DNA of 64,000 nucleotides, taken from the NCBI RefSeq assembly GCF_011761345.1, contig NZ_JAASRY010000002.1, forward strand, positions 682,001 to 746,000. Direction: 5' to 3'. A program made the translations under genes and the position numbers. The notes under the pieces were generated by a model. It made no database searches and was not told the origin of the DNA. It saw only the letters and a program-made list of their open reading frames with translations. This document shows positions 1-11,274 of this stretch, piece by piece. The stretch's first letter is position 1; the number at the start of each line of letters is the position of its first letter. The DNA comes from Thalassobacillus devorans (GTDB taxonomy: Bacteria > Bacillota > Bacilli > Bacillales > Halobacillaceae).

Positions 1-470
1 TTTTCCGGGCAATCCCCTTTATCATATTGATTTTATTGCTGTTTCCATTTACAGACTTTCTGATGGGTACGATACGAGGCCCAAAAGCTGCATTACCTGC
101 TTTAATCATCGGAGCAGCCCCGTTTTATGGAAGGTTAGTTGAAATAGCCTTGAGAGAAGTGGATAAAGGGGTAATTGAAGCTGCAAAATCGATGGGTGCC
201 AAGACCTCTACCATTATTTTAAAAGTACTTCTTAAAGAATCGATGCCTGCCCTGGTTTCTGGTCTCACGGTTACGGCAATTGCATTGATTGGTTATACAG
301 CTGTTGCAGGTGTAATTGGAGCCGGAGGTTTGGGAGATTTCGCGTATTTCTATGGATTCCAGCGAAGTGACTTTGATGTTGTATTTGTATGTACCATATT
401 GATTGTACTGATCGTCTTCCTCTTTCAATTTGTCGGAGACGCTGTGTCTCGTGCAATAGATAAACGATAA
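1..470 (+). CDS. metI: methionine ABC transporter permease MetI (5' partial)
   Basis: C-terminal part of an inner-membrane ABC permease. The reading frame is open from base 3, so the true start lies outside the window. The visible 150 or so residues hold hydrophobic helices and the cytoplasmic loop with an EAAKSMGA stretch, which is the EAA motif that contacts the ATPase. The lipoprotein MetQ follows 80 bp downstream, as in metNIQ (metNPQ in B. subtilis) operons, so D/L-methionine uptake is the likely role. Family assignment is firm; substrate rests on the neighbour. Confidence 0.93.
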   Translation, partial: FRAIPFIILILLLFPFTDFLMGTIRGPKAALPALIIGAAPFYGRLVEIALREVDKGVIEAAKSMGAKTSTIILKVLLKESMPALVSGLTVTAIALIGYTAVAGVIGAGGLGDFAYFYGFQRSDFDVVFVCTILIVLIVFLFQFVGDAVSRAIDKR

Positions 471-550
471 GGTGATGTTACATCCGGGAAAGCATTAGTC
501 CTTTTCATTACAACTAAACTATAAAATTACAGAAAAAAGGAGAATGAAGC

Positions 551-1387
551 ATGAAAAAATGGTTGATTGGAATTTTAGCGGGATTATTAATAACGGTGCT
601 AGCTGCGTGTGGTAGTTCGGACGATGGAACGCAGTCATCTTCTGAGACGAAAGAACTGACAGTTGGAGCGACTTCCGTACCTCATGCAGAAGTACTTCAA
701 GAAGCAAAACCACTGTTAGAAGAAGAAGGAATCGAGTTACAGATTGAAGAGTATCAAGATTATGTACTACCTAATAAAGACTTAGCTGAAGGTCGCATTG
801 ATGCAAACTACTTCCAGCACATCCCATACCTGGAAACGCAAATGGCTGATAATGATTACGATTTTGTCAACCTTGGCGGCATCCATATTGAGCCGATGGG
901 CATTTATTCAAAAAATATTAAAAGTGTAGAGGAAGTACCAGAAGGCACTGATGTACTATTAAGTCGTTCTGTAGCAGACCATGGCCGGATTCTTTCTTTA
1001 TTAGAAAGAGAAGGCCTGATCAAACTTGATGAAAATGTAGAAAAAGTTGACGCCACCATCAAGGATATTGTAGAAAATCCGAAGAACCTTAAGTTCGATG
1101 ATGGTATCAATGCGGAACTATTGCCATCCAACTATGACAGGGAAGAAAATGCTCTGGTTGCCATCAATACAAATTATGCAATCGAGGCCGGATTAAACCC
1201 AAGCGAAGATGCACTAATCCTTGAAGGTTCGGAGTCCCCTTATGTAAACGTCATTGCTGCCAAAAGTGAAGATGAAGATTCAGAAGCCTTACAGAAGCTT
1301 GTAGAAGTATTGCATTCTGAAGAGATCCAAACATTTATGGAAGAAGAATATGATGGTGCTGTTGTGCCTGTAGATGATACGAAGTAA
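551..1387 (+). CDS. metQ: methionine-binding lipoprotein MetQ
   Basis: Extracytoplasmic substrate-binding lipoprotein of the methionine ABC importer (NlpA family, 278 aa, usual length). Residues 1-20 form a lipoprotein signal ending in the lipobox LAAC with the lipidated Cys at position 20. The body has typical NlpA features such as VPHAEVL near the start of the mature domain and NANYFQH-like sequence around residue 95. The start at the ATG of MKKWLIG is preceded by AAAAGGAG. It lies 80 bp after metI and is presumably cotranscribed with it. Confidence 0.95.
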   Translation: MKKWLIGILAGLLITVLAACGSSDDGTQSSSETKELTVGATSVPHAEVLQEAKPLLEEEGIELQIEEYQDYVLPNKDLAEGRIDANYFQHIPYLETQMADNDYDFVNLGGIHIEPMGIYSKNIKSVEEVPEGTDVLLSRSVADHGRILSLLEREGLIKLDENVEKVDATIKDIVENPKNLKFDDGINAELLPSNYDREENALVAINTNYAIEAGLNPSEDALILEGSESPYVNVIAAKSEDEDSEALQKLVEVLHSEEIQTFMEEEYDGAVVPVDDTK

Positions 1388-1470
1388 CATTTGGTCATAT
1401 AATGGTCGATAAAATGTGTGAAAGCTTAGTCATAAGAGTTTGTGGCGAGCCAAGGTTTTCTAACTGATTA

Positions 1471-1531
1471 CCTCCCGGGATAATTTGATTGTTAATGCTC
1501 ATACTAGCATTAGTATCAATATCCTGGGAGG
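1471..1531 (+). promoter_or_regulatory. long hairpin covering the yurZ ribosome binding site
   Basis: Bases 1471-1482 pair with 1520-1531 (12 bp, one G-U). Inside, 1485-1489 pair with 1515-1519 and 1493-1499 with 1506-1512, leaving a six-base loop. The 3' arm contains the GGGAGG that serves as Shine-Dalgarno for the ATG at 1540. Folding would therefore hide the ribosome binding site. Four T follow the stem, so it could also act as the terminator of the met operon. Seen directly; function is inference. Confidence 0.6.
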
Positions 1532-1539
1532 TTTTATAT

Positions 1540-1905
1540 ATGGAAGAAAATAAAATGACTTTTACAGAAGCATACCTGCAAGAATATAAACATGGAATCG
1601 GTACATTTACCGAAAAGATGCCGGAAATCGCTCACCATTTTAACGCTTTTACAGAAGCTTGTTTTGAAGCGGGCGAATTGACAGAGAAAGAAAAACAATT
1701 GATTGCACTCGGTATTAGTGTGGTAGCTCAAGATGAATATTGTATGATTTATCATACAAAAGGATGCATCGATCAAGGGGCAAGTGAAAAGGAAATAATG
1801 GAAGCTTGTGGAGTCTCAGCAGCCTTTGGTGGAGGTGCCGCAATGAGCCAGGCAGTCACTTTAGTGCAGGAAGCGTATCAAGAGTTGCAAAATTTGCAAC
1901 ATTAA
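1540..1905 (+). CDS. yurZ: carboxymuconolactone decarboxylase/AhpD-like protein, YurZ homologue
   Basis: A 121-residue helical protein of the carboxymuconolactone decarboxylase (CMD/AhpD) fold. The E-x-C-x3-H signature is visible as DEYCMIYH (E66, C68, H72), and a GGGAAM segment follows near residue 97. Only the single Cys of the motif is present rather than the CxxC of true AhpD peroxidase partners, so a redox role is uncertain. It sits between metQ and the suf operon, the position of yurZ in B. subtilis. The ATG at 1540 is chosen because GGGAGG precedes it by 8 nt; longer upstream extensions have no good site. Confidence 0.85.
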   Translation: MEENKMTFTEAYLQEYKHGIGTFTEKMPEIAHHFNAFTEACFEAGELTEKEKQLIALGISVVAQDEYCMIYHTKGCIDQGASEKEIMEACGVSAAFGGGAAMSQAVTLVQEAYQELQNLQH

Positions 1906-2089
1906 GTATAATTCGAGGATATCGAAGAAACATGGAGTAATTTTGATGATAAATGAATGGTATCCTGTTAATTGTTGTATGAAAATACATTTCCTATACA
2001 ATTCCCCTATTCTGGTTTAAATGACTTTTGGTGAGGGTAATATACCTGTGCTACACTTAATAGCATACAAAAACCGAAAGGATTGATTT

Positions 2090-2281
2090 ATTATTAACGA
2101 CCAACTTAAGCTGAATTATACTTCCGAAATGGAGAAAGCGATGCAGCAATCTCACGGAATGGGCTATGCAGAATATAGCAATAAATTAGATCAGCGGTTA
2201 AAAGTTGAACAACGTCGTCAAAAGGAATACGAAGAAAGCCGCAAAATAGTGGCTGAAGTAGATCGTCAACTGCATAAATAA
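2090..2281 (+). CDS. small conserved-looking protein of unknown function with apparent ATT start
   Basis: An open frame of about 62 residues, basic and glutamine-rich, ending in DRQLHK and predicted to be helical or coiled coil. The frame is closed by a TGA at 2084, and no ATG, GTG or TTG occurs before the methionine codon at 2129. AAAGGA (2077-2082) stands 7 and 10 nt before ATT codons at 2090 and 2093, suggesting initiation at ATT. The alternative ATG at 2129 would give 50 residues but lacks a ribosome binding site. A strong terminator follows immediately, so it is probably a separate transcript. Function not recognised. Confidence 0.55.
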   Translation: MINDQLKLNYTSEMEKAMQQSHGMGYAEYSNKLDQRLKVEQRRQKEYEESRKIVAEVDRQLHK

Positions 2282-2285
2282 TAAA

Positions 2286-2324
2286 TAAAAAAATCAGGTG
2301 GGAATTCCCTACCTGATTTTTTCA
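2286..2324 (+). terminator. rho-independent terminator after the small ORF
   Basis: AAATCAGGT pairs with ACCTGATTT, with an inner GGG/CCC stem, followed by a T run. It closes the 2090-2281 ORF. Confidence 0.85.
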
Positions 2325-2368
2325 GTTTTTATCTATATAATAAGGAAAGTCCGTGTTATCCTAATAAA

Positions 2369-2411
2369 GTGGCATTTTTAAACCTAATGGTTTAGAAAGT
2401 CGATTGCCACA
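2369..2411 (+). other. two-tier hairpin upstream of the suf promoter
   Basis: An outer stem GTGGCA/TGCCAC encloses an inner stem TAAACC/GGTTTA. No T run follows, so it is not an ordinary terminator. It ends about 10 bp before the putative -35 box of the suf operon, where a protein-binding site or an upstream element could be expected. Function unknown. Confidence 0.4.
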
Positions 2412-2421
2412 GTGAAAAAAG

Positions 2422-2450
2422 TTGATAACAGTTTCGAAATGATATAAGAT
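2422..2450 (+). promoter_or_regulatory. putative sigma-A promoter of sufCDSUB
   Basis: TTGATA (2422-2427) and TAAGAT (2445-2450) are separated by 17 bp. An AT-rich, partly palindromic stretch follows before the sufC start and may hold an operator. Moderate match only. Confidence 0.45.
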
Positions 2451-2527
2451 TGTAATGAGAATAGATTGAGAATGGTTAATAATTCTTATTCAAAAAATGA
2501 TTCACAATAGATATGGAGGTATTTGTT

Positions 2528-3313
2528 ATGGCAGGATCTACTTTAGAAATTAAGAATCTTCACGTAGCGATTGAAGGGGAAGAAATTTTAAGAGGTGTCA
2601 ATTTGACAATTAAGGGTGGAGAATTCCACGCAGTGATGGGACCGAACGGTACAGGTAAGTCCACATTAGCATCCGCGATCATGGGTCACCCGAAATATGA
2701 AATCACAGAAGGTGAAGTATATATCGACGGAAAAGACGTATTAGAGATGGAAGTAGACGAACGTGCGCAAGCTGGTCTGTTTCTTGCGATGCAGTACCCA
2801 AGCGAAATTAGCGGTGTAACGAATTCTGACTTCCTTCGTTCTTCCATTAATGCTCGTCGTGAAGAAGGTGACGAAATCTCTTTGATGAAGTTCATTAAAG
2901 AAATGGACGGCACGATGGATTTACTTGAAATGGATAAGAATATGGCACAGCGTTACTTGAACGAAGGTTTCTCCGGCGGTGAGAAGAAGCGTAATGAAAT
3001 CCTTCAATTAATGATGCTCAAGCCAGCAATTGCTATCCTGGATGAAATTGACTCCGGTTTGGATATCGACGCATTAAAAGTGGTTTCCAAAGGGATCAAC
3101 CAAATGCGTGATGAAAACTTCGGCTGCTTGATCATCACTCACTATCAGCGCCTATTGAACTATATCGCTCCTGATAAAGTACACGTTATGATGCAGGGAC
3201 GTATTGTGAAATCCGGTGGTCCTGAACTGGCCCAGCGTCTTGAAGAAGAAGGTTATGACTGGATCAAGCAAGAACTTGGAATCGAAGATGAGACTGTAGG
3301 TCAAAAAGCGTAA
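2528..3313 (+). CDS. sufC: Fe-S cluster assembly ATPase SufC
   Basis: Cytosolic ABC-type ATPase that works with SufB and SufD in the SufBC2D scaffold, where iron-sulfur clusters are built. The 261-residue protein has Walker A GPNGTGKST (residues 38-46), signature FSGGEKKR and Walker B AIAILDEIDSGLD, the DEIDSGLD form being typical of SufC. The ATG at 2528 is preferred over an earlier in-frame codon because GGAGG lies 8 nt before it. First gene of sufCDSUB, the standard Firmicutes order, which is essential in B. subtilis. Confidence 0.97.
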   Translation: MAGSTLEIKNLHVAIEGEEILRGVNLTIKGGEFHAVMGPNGTGKSTLASAIMGHPKYEITEGEVYIDGKDVLEMEVDERAQAGLFLAMQYPSEISGVTNSDFLRSSINARREEGDEISLMKFIKEMDGTMDLLEMDKNMAQRYLNEGFSGGEKKRNEILQLMMLKPAIAILDEIDSGLDIDALKVVSKGINQMRDENFGCLIITHYQRLLNYIAPDKVHVMMQGRIVKSGGPELAQRLEEEGYDWIKQELGIEDETVGQKA

Positions 3314-3331
3314 TCAGATAGGAGGGATACC

Positions 3332-6298
<2,967 letters not shown>

Positions 6299-6331
6299 TC
6301 GCGGCATAACACCAAAAGGAGGTTTTTGATT

Positions 6332-7729
6332 ATGGCCAAAAAGGCGCCAGAAATCGAAGATTATAAATATGGGTTCCATGAGAAGGATATTTCCATTTTC
6401 CGTACTCAAAGAGGACTGACAAAAGAAATTGTTGAAGAAATTTCCCGATATAAAGAAGAGCCGGAATGGATGCTTGACTTCCGCTTGAAGTCATTGGAGC
6501 ATTTTTATAAAATGCCAATGCCTCAGTGGGGAGGCGACCTTGCCGAGCTTGATTTTGATGAAATCACTTATTATGTAAAGCCATCTGAGCGTTCTGAACG
6601 TTCCTGGGATGAAGTTCCAGAGGAGATTAAAAATACGTTCGATAAACTGGGTATCCCGGAAGCAGAACAGAAGTACCTTGCTGGTGTATCCGCTCAGTAT
6701 GAATCTGAGGTTGTTTACCACAATATGCAAGAGGATCTCGAAAAACAGGGAATCATCTTTAAAGATACAGACTCTGCTTTGAAAGAGGATGAAGAACTTT
6801 TCAAAGAATATTTCGGAAAAGTAATTCCTCCATCTGACAATAAATTTTCTGCATTGAACTCTGCTGTATGGTCCGGTGGGTCTTTCATCTATGTACCAAA
6901 AGGTGTAAAAGTGGATACGCCACTACAAGCTTACTTCCGAATCAATTCAGAAAATATGGGACAATTTGAGCGTACGTTGATTATCGTTGACGAAGACGCG
7001 TCGGTCCACTATGTAGAAGGTTGTACAGCACCTGTTTATACAACAAACTCCCTTCACAGTGCGGTCGTTGAAATCTTTGTTAAGAAGAATGCTTATTGCC
7101 GTTACACTACTATCCAGAACTGGGCGAACAATGTCTACAACCTGGTTACGAAACGTGCTACCGCTGATGCCAATGCCACTATGGAATGGGTCGACGGTAA
7201 CCTTGGTTCCAAGCTGACAATGAAGTATCCTGCTGTTATCCTGAAGGGTGAAGGCGCTCGTGGGATGACATTGTCCATCGCTTTGGCTGGTAAAGGACAG
7301 CACCAGGATGCCGGTGCGAAAATGATTCACCTGGCACCTAATACGTCTTCCTCCATCGTTTCGAAATCCATTTCCAAACACGGGGGTAAAGTAACGTACA
7401 GGGGAATCGTCCAATTCGGGCGAAAAGCAGAAGGTGCTCGTTCCAATGTTGAGTGTGATACACTCATCATGGATAATCAGTCAACTTCTGATACGATTCC
7501 TTATAACGAAATCATGAATGAGAATATCTCCCTTGAACACGAAGCGAAAGTTTCTAAAGTTTCCGAGGAGCAGCTGTTCTACTTGATGAGCCGCGGTATT
7601 TCTGAAGAAGAAGCAACAGAAATGATCGTCATGGGCTTCATCGAGCCATTCACTAAAGAACTTCCAATGGAATATGCGGTAGAAATGAACCGCCTGATTA
7701 AATTCGAAATGGAAGGTTCCATCGGTTAA
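6332..7729 (+). CDS. sufB: Fe-S cluster assembly scaffold SufB
   Basis: The 465-residue main scaffold subunit of SufBC2D. The start is the ATG of [12 protein letters not shown], preceded by AAAAGGAGG with normal spacing; the TTG six bases earlier is too close to the binding site. The C-terminal SufB/SufD core ends with [13 protein letters not shown], paralogous to the same stretch in SufD. Conserved NVECDTL contains the cysteine expected in SufB near the cluster-assembly site. Last gene of the operon, followed by a terminator. Confidence 0.96.
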   Translation: MAKKAPEIEDYKYGFHEKDISIFRTQRGLTKEIVEEISRYKEEPEWMLDFRLKSLEHFYKMPMPQWGGDLAELDFDEITYYVKPSERSERSWDEVPEEIKNTFDKLGIPEAEQKYLAGVSAQYESEVVYHNMQEDLEKQGIIFKDTDSALKEDEELFKEYFGKVIPPSDNKFSALNSAVWSGGSFIYVPKGVKVDTPLQAYFRINSENMGQFERTLIIVDEDASVHYVEGCTAPVYTTNSLHSAVVEIFVKKNAYCRYTTIQNWANNVYNLVTKRATADANATMEWVDGNLGSKLTMKYPAVILKGEGARGMTLSIALAGKGQHQDAGAKMIHLAPNTSSSIVSKSISKHGGKVTYRGIVQFGRKAEGARSNVECDTLIMDNQSTSDTIPYNEIMNENISLEHEAKVSKVSEEQLFYLMSRGISEEEATEMIVMGFIEPFTKELPMEYAVEMNRLIKFEMEGSIG

Positions 7730-7741
7730 TTATTATAGTTC

Positions 7742-7777
7742 AACCGTGTTGCTGATCAAATCAGCAGCACGGTTTTT
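7742..7777 (+). terminator. terminator of sufCDSUB
   Basis: AACCGTG...CACGGTT with inner GCTGAT/ATCAGC, followed by a run of five T. Confidence 0.9.
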
Positions 7778-7890
7778 CTATTTATGAAAGGGGTATGTGC
7801 TGAAAAAGGTGTGAAACCCTTCAGTGCCCTACATAGAAAATGGTATGCTAGTATAAAGATGAACAGGATTCAGAGTTGGGTGTGACGTAT

Positions 7891-8718
7891 ATGGTAATCG
7901 TATTGATCGTGTCAGCAATCATAGGGCTGGTATCAGCTTTTGTTGGCAGCATCGCCGGGCTTGGCGGTGGCATCGTGCTGGTTCCGACGATGTTATTCTT
8001 AAGTCAGATGTTTGATGTATTCAGCTGGGCTACTCCTCAAAAGATTGTAGGAATATCCATTGTCACTATGATCTTTACAGGAATGTCCTCCGCATTTTCT
8101 TATATGAAAAGTAAACGGGTAGATATAAAAAGCGGGTGGATATTCTTAATCGGAAGTATCCCTGGAGGTATACTCGGTTCCTACCTGAATCAGTTTTTCT
8201 CGGGAGATAAATTTTCATTATTCTTCGGGGTATTGATGTTGTTTCTATTTGGTGTGTTTTTTTTGCCTCGAAAGAGCAATATGGGAGTATTAGAAAAAGA
8301 GCAGGCAGGTATGCAGAGAGAAGTGGAAATTGAAGGTGAGATACATCGTTATGGTTATCGGCCGCTTGCAGGTGTCCTGCTTGCCTTCTCCATCGGCATG
8401 CTTTCCGGTTTATTTGGAATTGGCGGGGGATCGATGATGGTTCCGGCTATGATATTATTATTCGGTTTTCCGGCGCATATTGCCACTGCTACCTCCATGT
8501 TCATGATTTTTTTCATGAGTATTTCCAATTCCATTACCCATATACTTTTAGGAAATATTGAGTGGATATATACATTAGCTTTTATCCCTGGTGCTTATAT
8601 AGGTGGAATGTTAGGAGCTCAAGTGAATAAATTATTGAAAGGACAATATGTGGAATGGGTTCTCCGAATAATGTTGCTCATAATAGCCATACGTTTGATT
8701 TTACAGGGGATAGGATAA
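7891..8718 (+). CDS. yunE: TauE/SafE-family membrane transporter, YunE homologue
   Basis: Integral membrane protein of about 275 residues with two similar halves, each starting with a glycine-rich helix (SIAGLGGG near residue 22 and GLFGIGGGSMM near residue 177), as in the TauE/SafE (DUF81) family of putative sulfite/sulfonate or organic anion exporters. A charged loop lies between the halves. Starts at TTG 7876 or GTG 7882 are also possible; none has a strong binding site. It is followed 12 bp later by yunD, as in B. subtilis. Substrate unknown. Confidence 0.85.
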   Translation: MVIVLIVSAIIGLVSAFVGSIAGLGGGIVLVPTMLFLSQMFDVFSWATPQKIVGISIVTMIFTGMSSAFSYMKSKRVDIKSGWIFLIGSIPGGILGSYLNQFFSGDKFSLFFGVLMLFLFGVFFLPRKSNMGVLEKEQAGMQREVEIEGEIHRYGYRPLAGVLLAFSIGMLSGLFGIGGGSMMVPAMILLFGFPAHIATATSMFMIFFMSISNSITHILLGNIEWIYTLAFIPGAYIGGMLGAQVNKLLKGQYVEWVLRIMLLIIAIRLILQGIG

Positions 8719-8730
8719 GGAGATTGGTTT

Positions 8731-10122
8731 ATGAAGGAGAAAATATTCTTTTATTACACAAATGATCTTCACAGCCATTTTGAGAATTGGCCACAAATTA
8801 TTGGTTATTTTAATCATCAGAAAGCAAAACGGGAAAAACACAAGCAAAGTTATTGGCTGCTTGATAATGGTGATCATGTGGACAGGTTCCATCCGATTGC
8901 TGAAGGATTGATGGGAAAAGGGAATATTCAGCTGTTAAATGAGGCAGGATATCATTTTGCAAACCTTGGTAATAATGAGGGTATTACATTGTCACGAGAA
9001 GGGTTGTTTGAATTATACGACGAGGCTGACTTTAATGTCCTATGTGCCAACTTATCCAGGGAAGAGGACCCTCAGCCTTCCTGGCTGCAAGCGTCCAAGG
9101 TAGTGGAGAGTGAGCATGGAGTTAAAATTGGTCTCATCGGGCTCACAGCTCCATTTCAACTGTTCTACAGTATGCTCGGCTGGCGAGTGGAATCGCCAAT
9201 GGAAACACTGGAGCGGGAATTGAGCTCATTAAAGGATAATGCAGATATTATCGTTTTATTATCCCATTTAGGAATCAATGACGATGAGGAAATTGCAAGG
9301 CACTTCAAGGAAATCGACCTTATCATAGGTGGACATACACATCACTTGTTCCGGCATGGAAAATATGTGGGTAACACGTTGCTAACGGCGGCAGGAAAAT
9401 ATGGCACTCATCTTGGAGAAGTGATGATGGAGTGGGATCATGAATTAAACGTAGTGACACGTAAAGAGGCATACGCGATTCCTACGGAAGAGATGGCGAA
9501 AGACCAGATCACTGCGGAAACATTGAAAGCGATAGAGGAAGAAGCTGCGGCGAATTTAAAAGAACATATCACGGAGTTGAAGAGGCCGGAAGAAGTAGGC
9601 TGGTTTCATGAAACGAAATTAATGAAGGGATTGGTTCAGACGCTTCAAGACTGGACCGATGCTGATGTAGCTATGCTGAATGCTGGTGTATTACTTGATC
9701 ATTTGCAAGAAGGAAAAGTCTGCTACGAAGATGTACACCGCATATGCCCTCATCCCATGAACCCATGTAAAGTGGAATTAACTGGGGATGAACTCCTTGA
9801 GGTAATCAGAGCTGCCCACACAAAGGAATTTACAGAAATAAAATTAAAAGGGTTCGGTTTTCGAGGGGAAGTTATCGGACGGATGATTTTTACTGGTGTA
9901 GAAATTGAGAGTAAGAAGGATAGTGACGGAAACGAACGTATACAATCGGTGCATTTCAATGGCGAGCCCCTCGAACACGATAAGGTGTATCAGGTAGCTA
10001 CTGCAGATACTTTTACATTTGGACGTTTGCTCCCTGAAGTGGCATATTCAAAAAAGAAAAAATATTATATGCCGGAATTATTAAGGGATTTGCTTGTTAC
10101 AACACTGAAGCGAGAGGAATAA
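8731..10122 (+). CDS. yunD: metallophosphoesterase/5'-nucleotidase family protein YunD
   Basis: A 463-residue 5'-nucleotidase-type protein. The N-terminal metallophosphatase domain shows the metal-binding blocks TNDLHSH, DNGDHVD, LGNNEG (GNHE variant with Asn for His), LSHLG and GGHTHH. The C-terminal 5'-nucleotidase domain starts around residue 290. No signal peptide is seen, so it is likely cytosolic, unlike secreted UshA. The start follows AAGGAG. It lies between yunE and yunC as in B. subtilis, where the UMP/UDP-related role of YunD is not settled. Confidence 0.88.
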   Translation: MKEKIFFYYTNDLHSHFENWPQIIGYFNHQKAKREKHKQSYWLLDNGDHVDRFHPIAEGLMGKGNIQLLNEAGYHFANLGNNEGITLSREGLFELYDEADFNVLCANLSREEDPQPSWLQASKVVESEHGVKIGLIGLTAPFQLFYSMLGWRVESPMETLERELSSLKDNADIIVLLSHLGINDDEEIARHFKEIDLIIGGHTHHLFRHGKYVGNTLLTAAGKYGTHLGEVMMEWDHELNVVTRKEAYAIPTEEMAKDQITAETLKAIEEEAAANLKEHITELKRPEEVGWFHETKLMKGLVQTLQDWTDADVAMLNAGVLLDHLQEGKVCYEDVHRICPHPMNPCKVELTGDELLEVIRAAHTKEFTEIKLKGFGFRGEVIGRMIFTGVEIESKKDSDGNERIQSVHFNGEPLEHDKVYQVATADTFTFGRLLPEVAYSKKKKYYMPELLRDLLVTTLKREE

Positions 10123-10177
10123 CCTCCGAGTCTTTCACACCTTCACATCCAGTCACATAAGGTAAAGCAAAAAGGAT

Positions 10178-10495
10178 GTGGGGACCATTATTGATGTGAA
10201 ACCGATGTTCATAGAAGGTTACCCTTTTACTGCTATTCGTGTGGCACTGCCAAAGACAAACTTACTGATCGTGTCCAATGATGTTGGATATATTATGTGT
10301 GCTGCCCTGGATGTTGACCTGCTGAGTGAAAAATTGGCTGATCGGAAAGTCATTGCCGGCAGGGCTGTCGGGGTTCGGACAATCGAGCAGTTGTTAGAAG
10401 CACCGCTGGAAAAGGTGACAGACGCCAGTCGGGAAAAAGGCTGGCGCCCGGGAATGAAAGGAAAAGACGCTCTACTTAAACTGGCAGATCAATAA
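10178..10495 (+). CDS. yunC: DUF1805 family protein YunC
   Basis: About 100 residues, matching the small YunC/DUF1805 family, recognisable from the TNLLIV, GYIMCAALD and GRAVGVRT blocks. Biochemical function unknown. The start is ambiguous: GTG at 10178 is only one base from AAAGGA, whereas ATT at 10187 stands 10 nt from it and would give a protein beginning Met-Ile-Asp-Val. It is the third gene of the yunE-yunD-yunC set and is followed by a terminator. Confidence 0.85.
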   Translation: MGTIIDVKPMFIEGYPFTAIRVALPKTNLLIVSNDVGYIMCAALDVDLLSEKLADRKVIAGRAVGVRTIEQLLEAPLEKVTDASREKGWRPGMKGKDALLKLADQ

Positions 10496-10502
10496 TCTTA
10501 TG

Positions 10503-10531
10503 AAAAACCGCCTGAAATGGGCGGTTTTTTC
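10503..10531 (+). terminator. terminator of yunEDC
   Basis: AAACCGCC pairs with GGCGGTTT around a short loop, followed by six T. Confidence 0.9.
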
Positions 10532-10591
10532 ATTTGCTCAGTTAAATCACCTCATGGATCCTACAGTAAAGCTCCCTTTAATGTAAGACTC

Positions 10592-10770
10592 AGTTTCGAG
10601 ATAGTTGGGTCCGTTACCGAAAGGTAAGGGATGGGCTGTGAAACGACTCGCTTTCCTGCGGGGGATCTGGCGAGCTTCCTCGGGCAAAAAAGCCCTGCGG
10701 GATCTCGCCTAGCCCCTTCTCCCGCGGGAGTCTCCCCGTTTCCCTGCCCATCCAACCAGTTATGGAACAA
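10592..10770 (-). repeat. GC-rich intergenic repeat, copy A1
   Basis: Begins with AGTTTCGAGA (10592-10601), the same terminal sequence as copy B2 at 55.7 kb. Its core shares AACGACTCGCTTTCC (10642-10656, one mismatch to 55509-55523) and GAGTCTCCCCGTT (10728-10740) with copy B1. Internal complementary segments predict a multi-armed fold. The right end is not clear. No ORF of note is present. Confidence 0.7.
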
Positions 10771-10869
10771 ACGGACCCTTCAAAAGGTGTATAACTAAAA
10801 CCTTTATCTTAGGGCAACTATAAACGGCAAATCGTCTTTTTTCATTATGATGGGCCTGTCCCAAAAGGT

Positions 10870-11166
10870 GATTTCGAGAACTTTTTATGGTAAGGGGCGA
10901 TGGGGAAGGTTGAGACTCCTGCGGGAAAGGATAGACTGGCAAGACCCCGCAGAGCTTTAAGCTCGAGGAGGCTTGCCGTCTTCCCCGCGGAAAGAAATTA
11001 ATGCGTAATCACCTTGGGAGACACGACACGCATAAGCAGAACAGCAAAAGGGAAGTGATTTTTCTTCCCGTTGATGGACTGCTTATGTCGCGAGTGTCTA
11101 GGTGATGGAGCTGGAAAGCGAATCCTTCCCCACCGCCCCTAAACTCCCAAATAACATTTCGAAATC
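10870..11166 (+). repeat. GC-rich intergenic repeat, copy A2, interrupted
   Basis: Bounded by imperfect inverted repeats GATTTCGAGA (10870-10879) and TTTCGAAATC (11157-11166). It is the reverse complement relative of copy B1 (55472-55640). B1 is 169 bp; A2 is 297 bp but becomes 173 bp if the 124-bp segment 10989-11112 is removed. Beyond the right end the 20 bases at 11162-11181 recur at 48388 and, inverted, at 55457. Orientation relative to A1 is opposite, so the pair forms a large imperfect palindrome. Confidence 0.75.
10989..11118 (+). repeat. hairpin repeat nested inside copy A2
   Basis: A segment flanked by direct GGAAAG repeats (10989-10994 and 11113-11118) that interrupts the A2 repeat. 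It is almost wholly self-complementary: ATCACCT pairs with AGGTGAT, GCATAAGCAG with CTGCTTATG, and GGGAAG with CTTCCC near the loop. This resembles a small MITE-like or transcribed hairpin element with a 6-bp target duplication. Seen directly; mobility is inference. Confidence 0.6.
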
Positions 11167-11274
11167 AAGTCTTCGACTTTTCGGCCCTATTGTTGAATAA
11201 GGAGTCTTTTCATCAAGAAGGCTTATACTATTTCCTCTTTTGCATACATATGATGTGTTAAGGGGGTATGGCAA

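Noticed and set aside
1540-1905. AhpD alkyl hydroperoxide reductase partner
   Set aside because: The CxxC of AhpD is not present and no ahpC lies nearby; the broader CMD-family name is safer.
10561-10942. Two open frames of 60-70 codons in the repeat block
   Set aside because: They run through repeat sequence shared with 55.5 kb, lack start signals and differ between copies.
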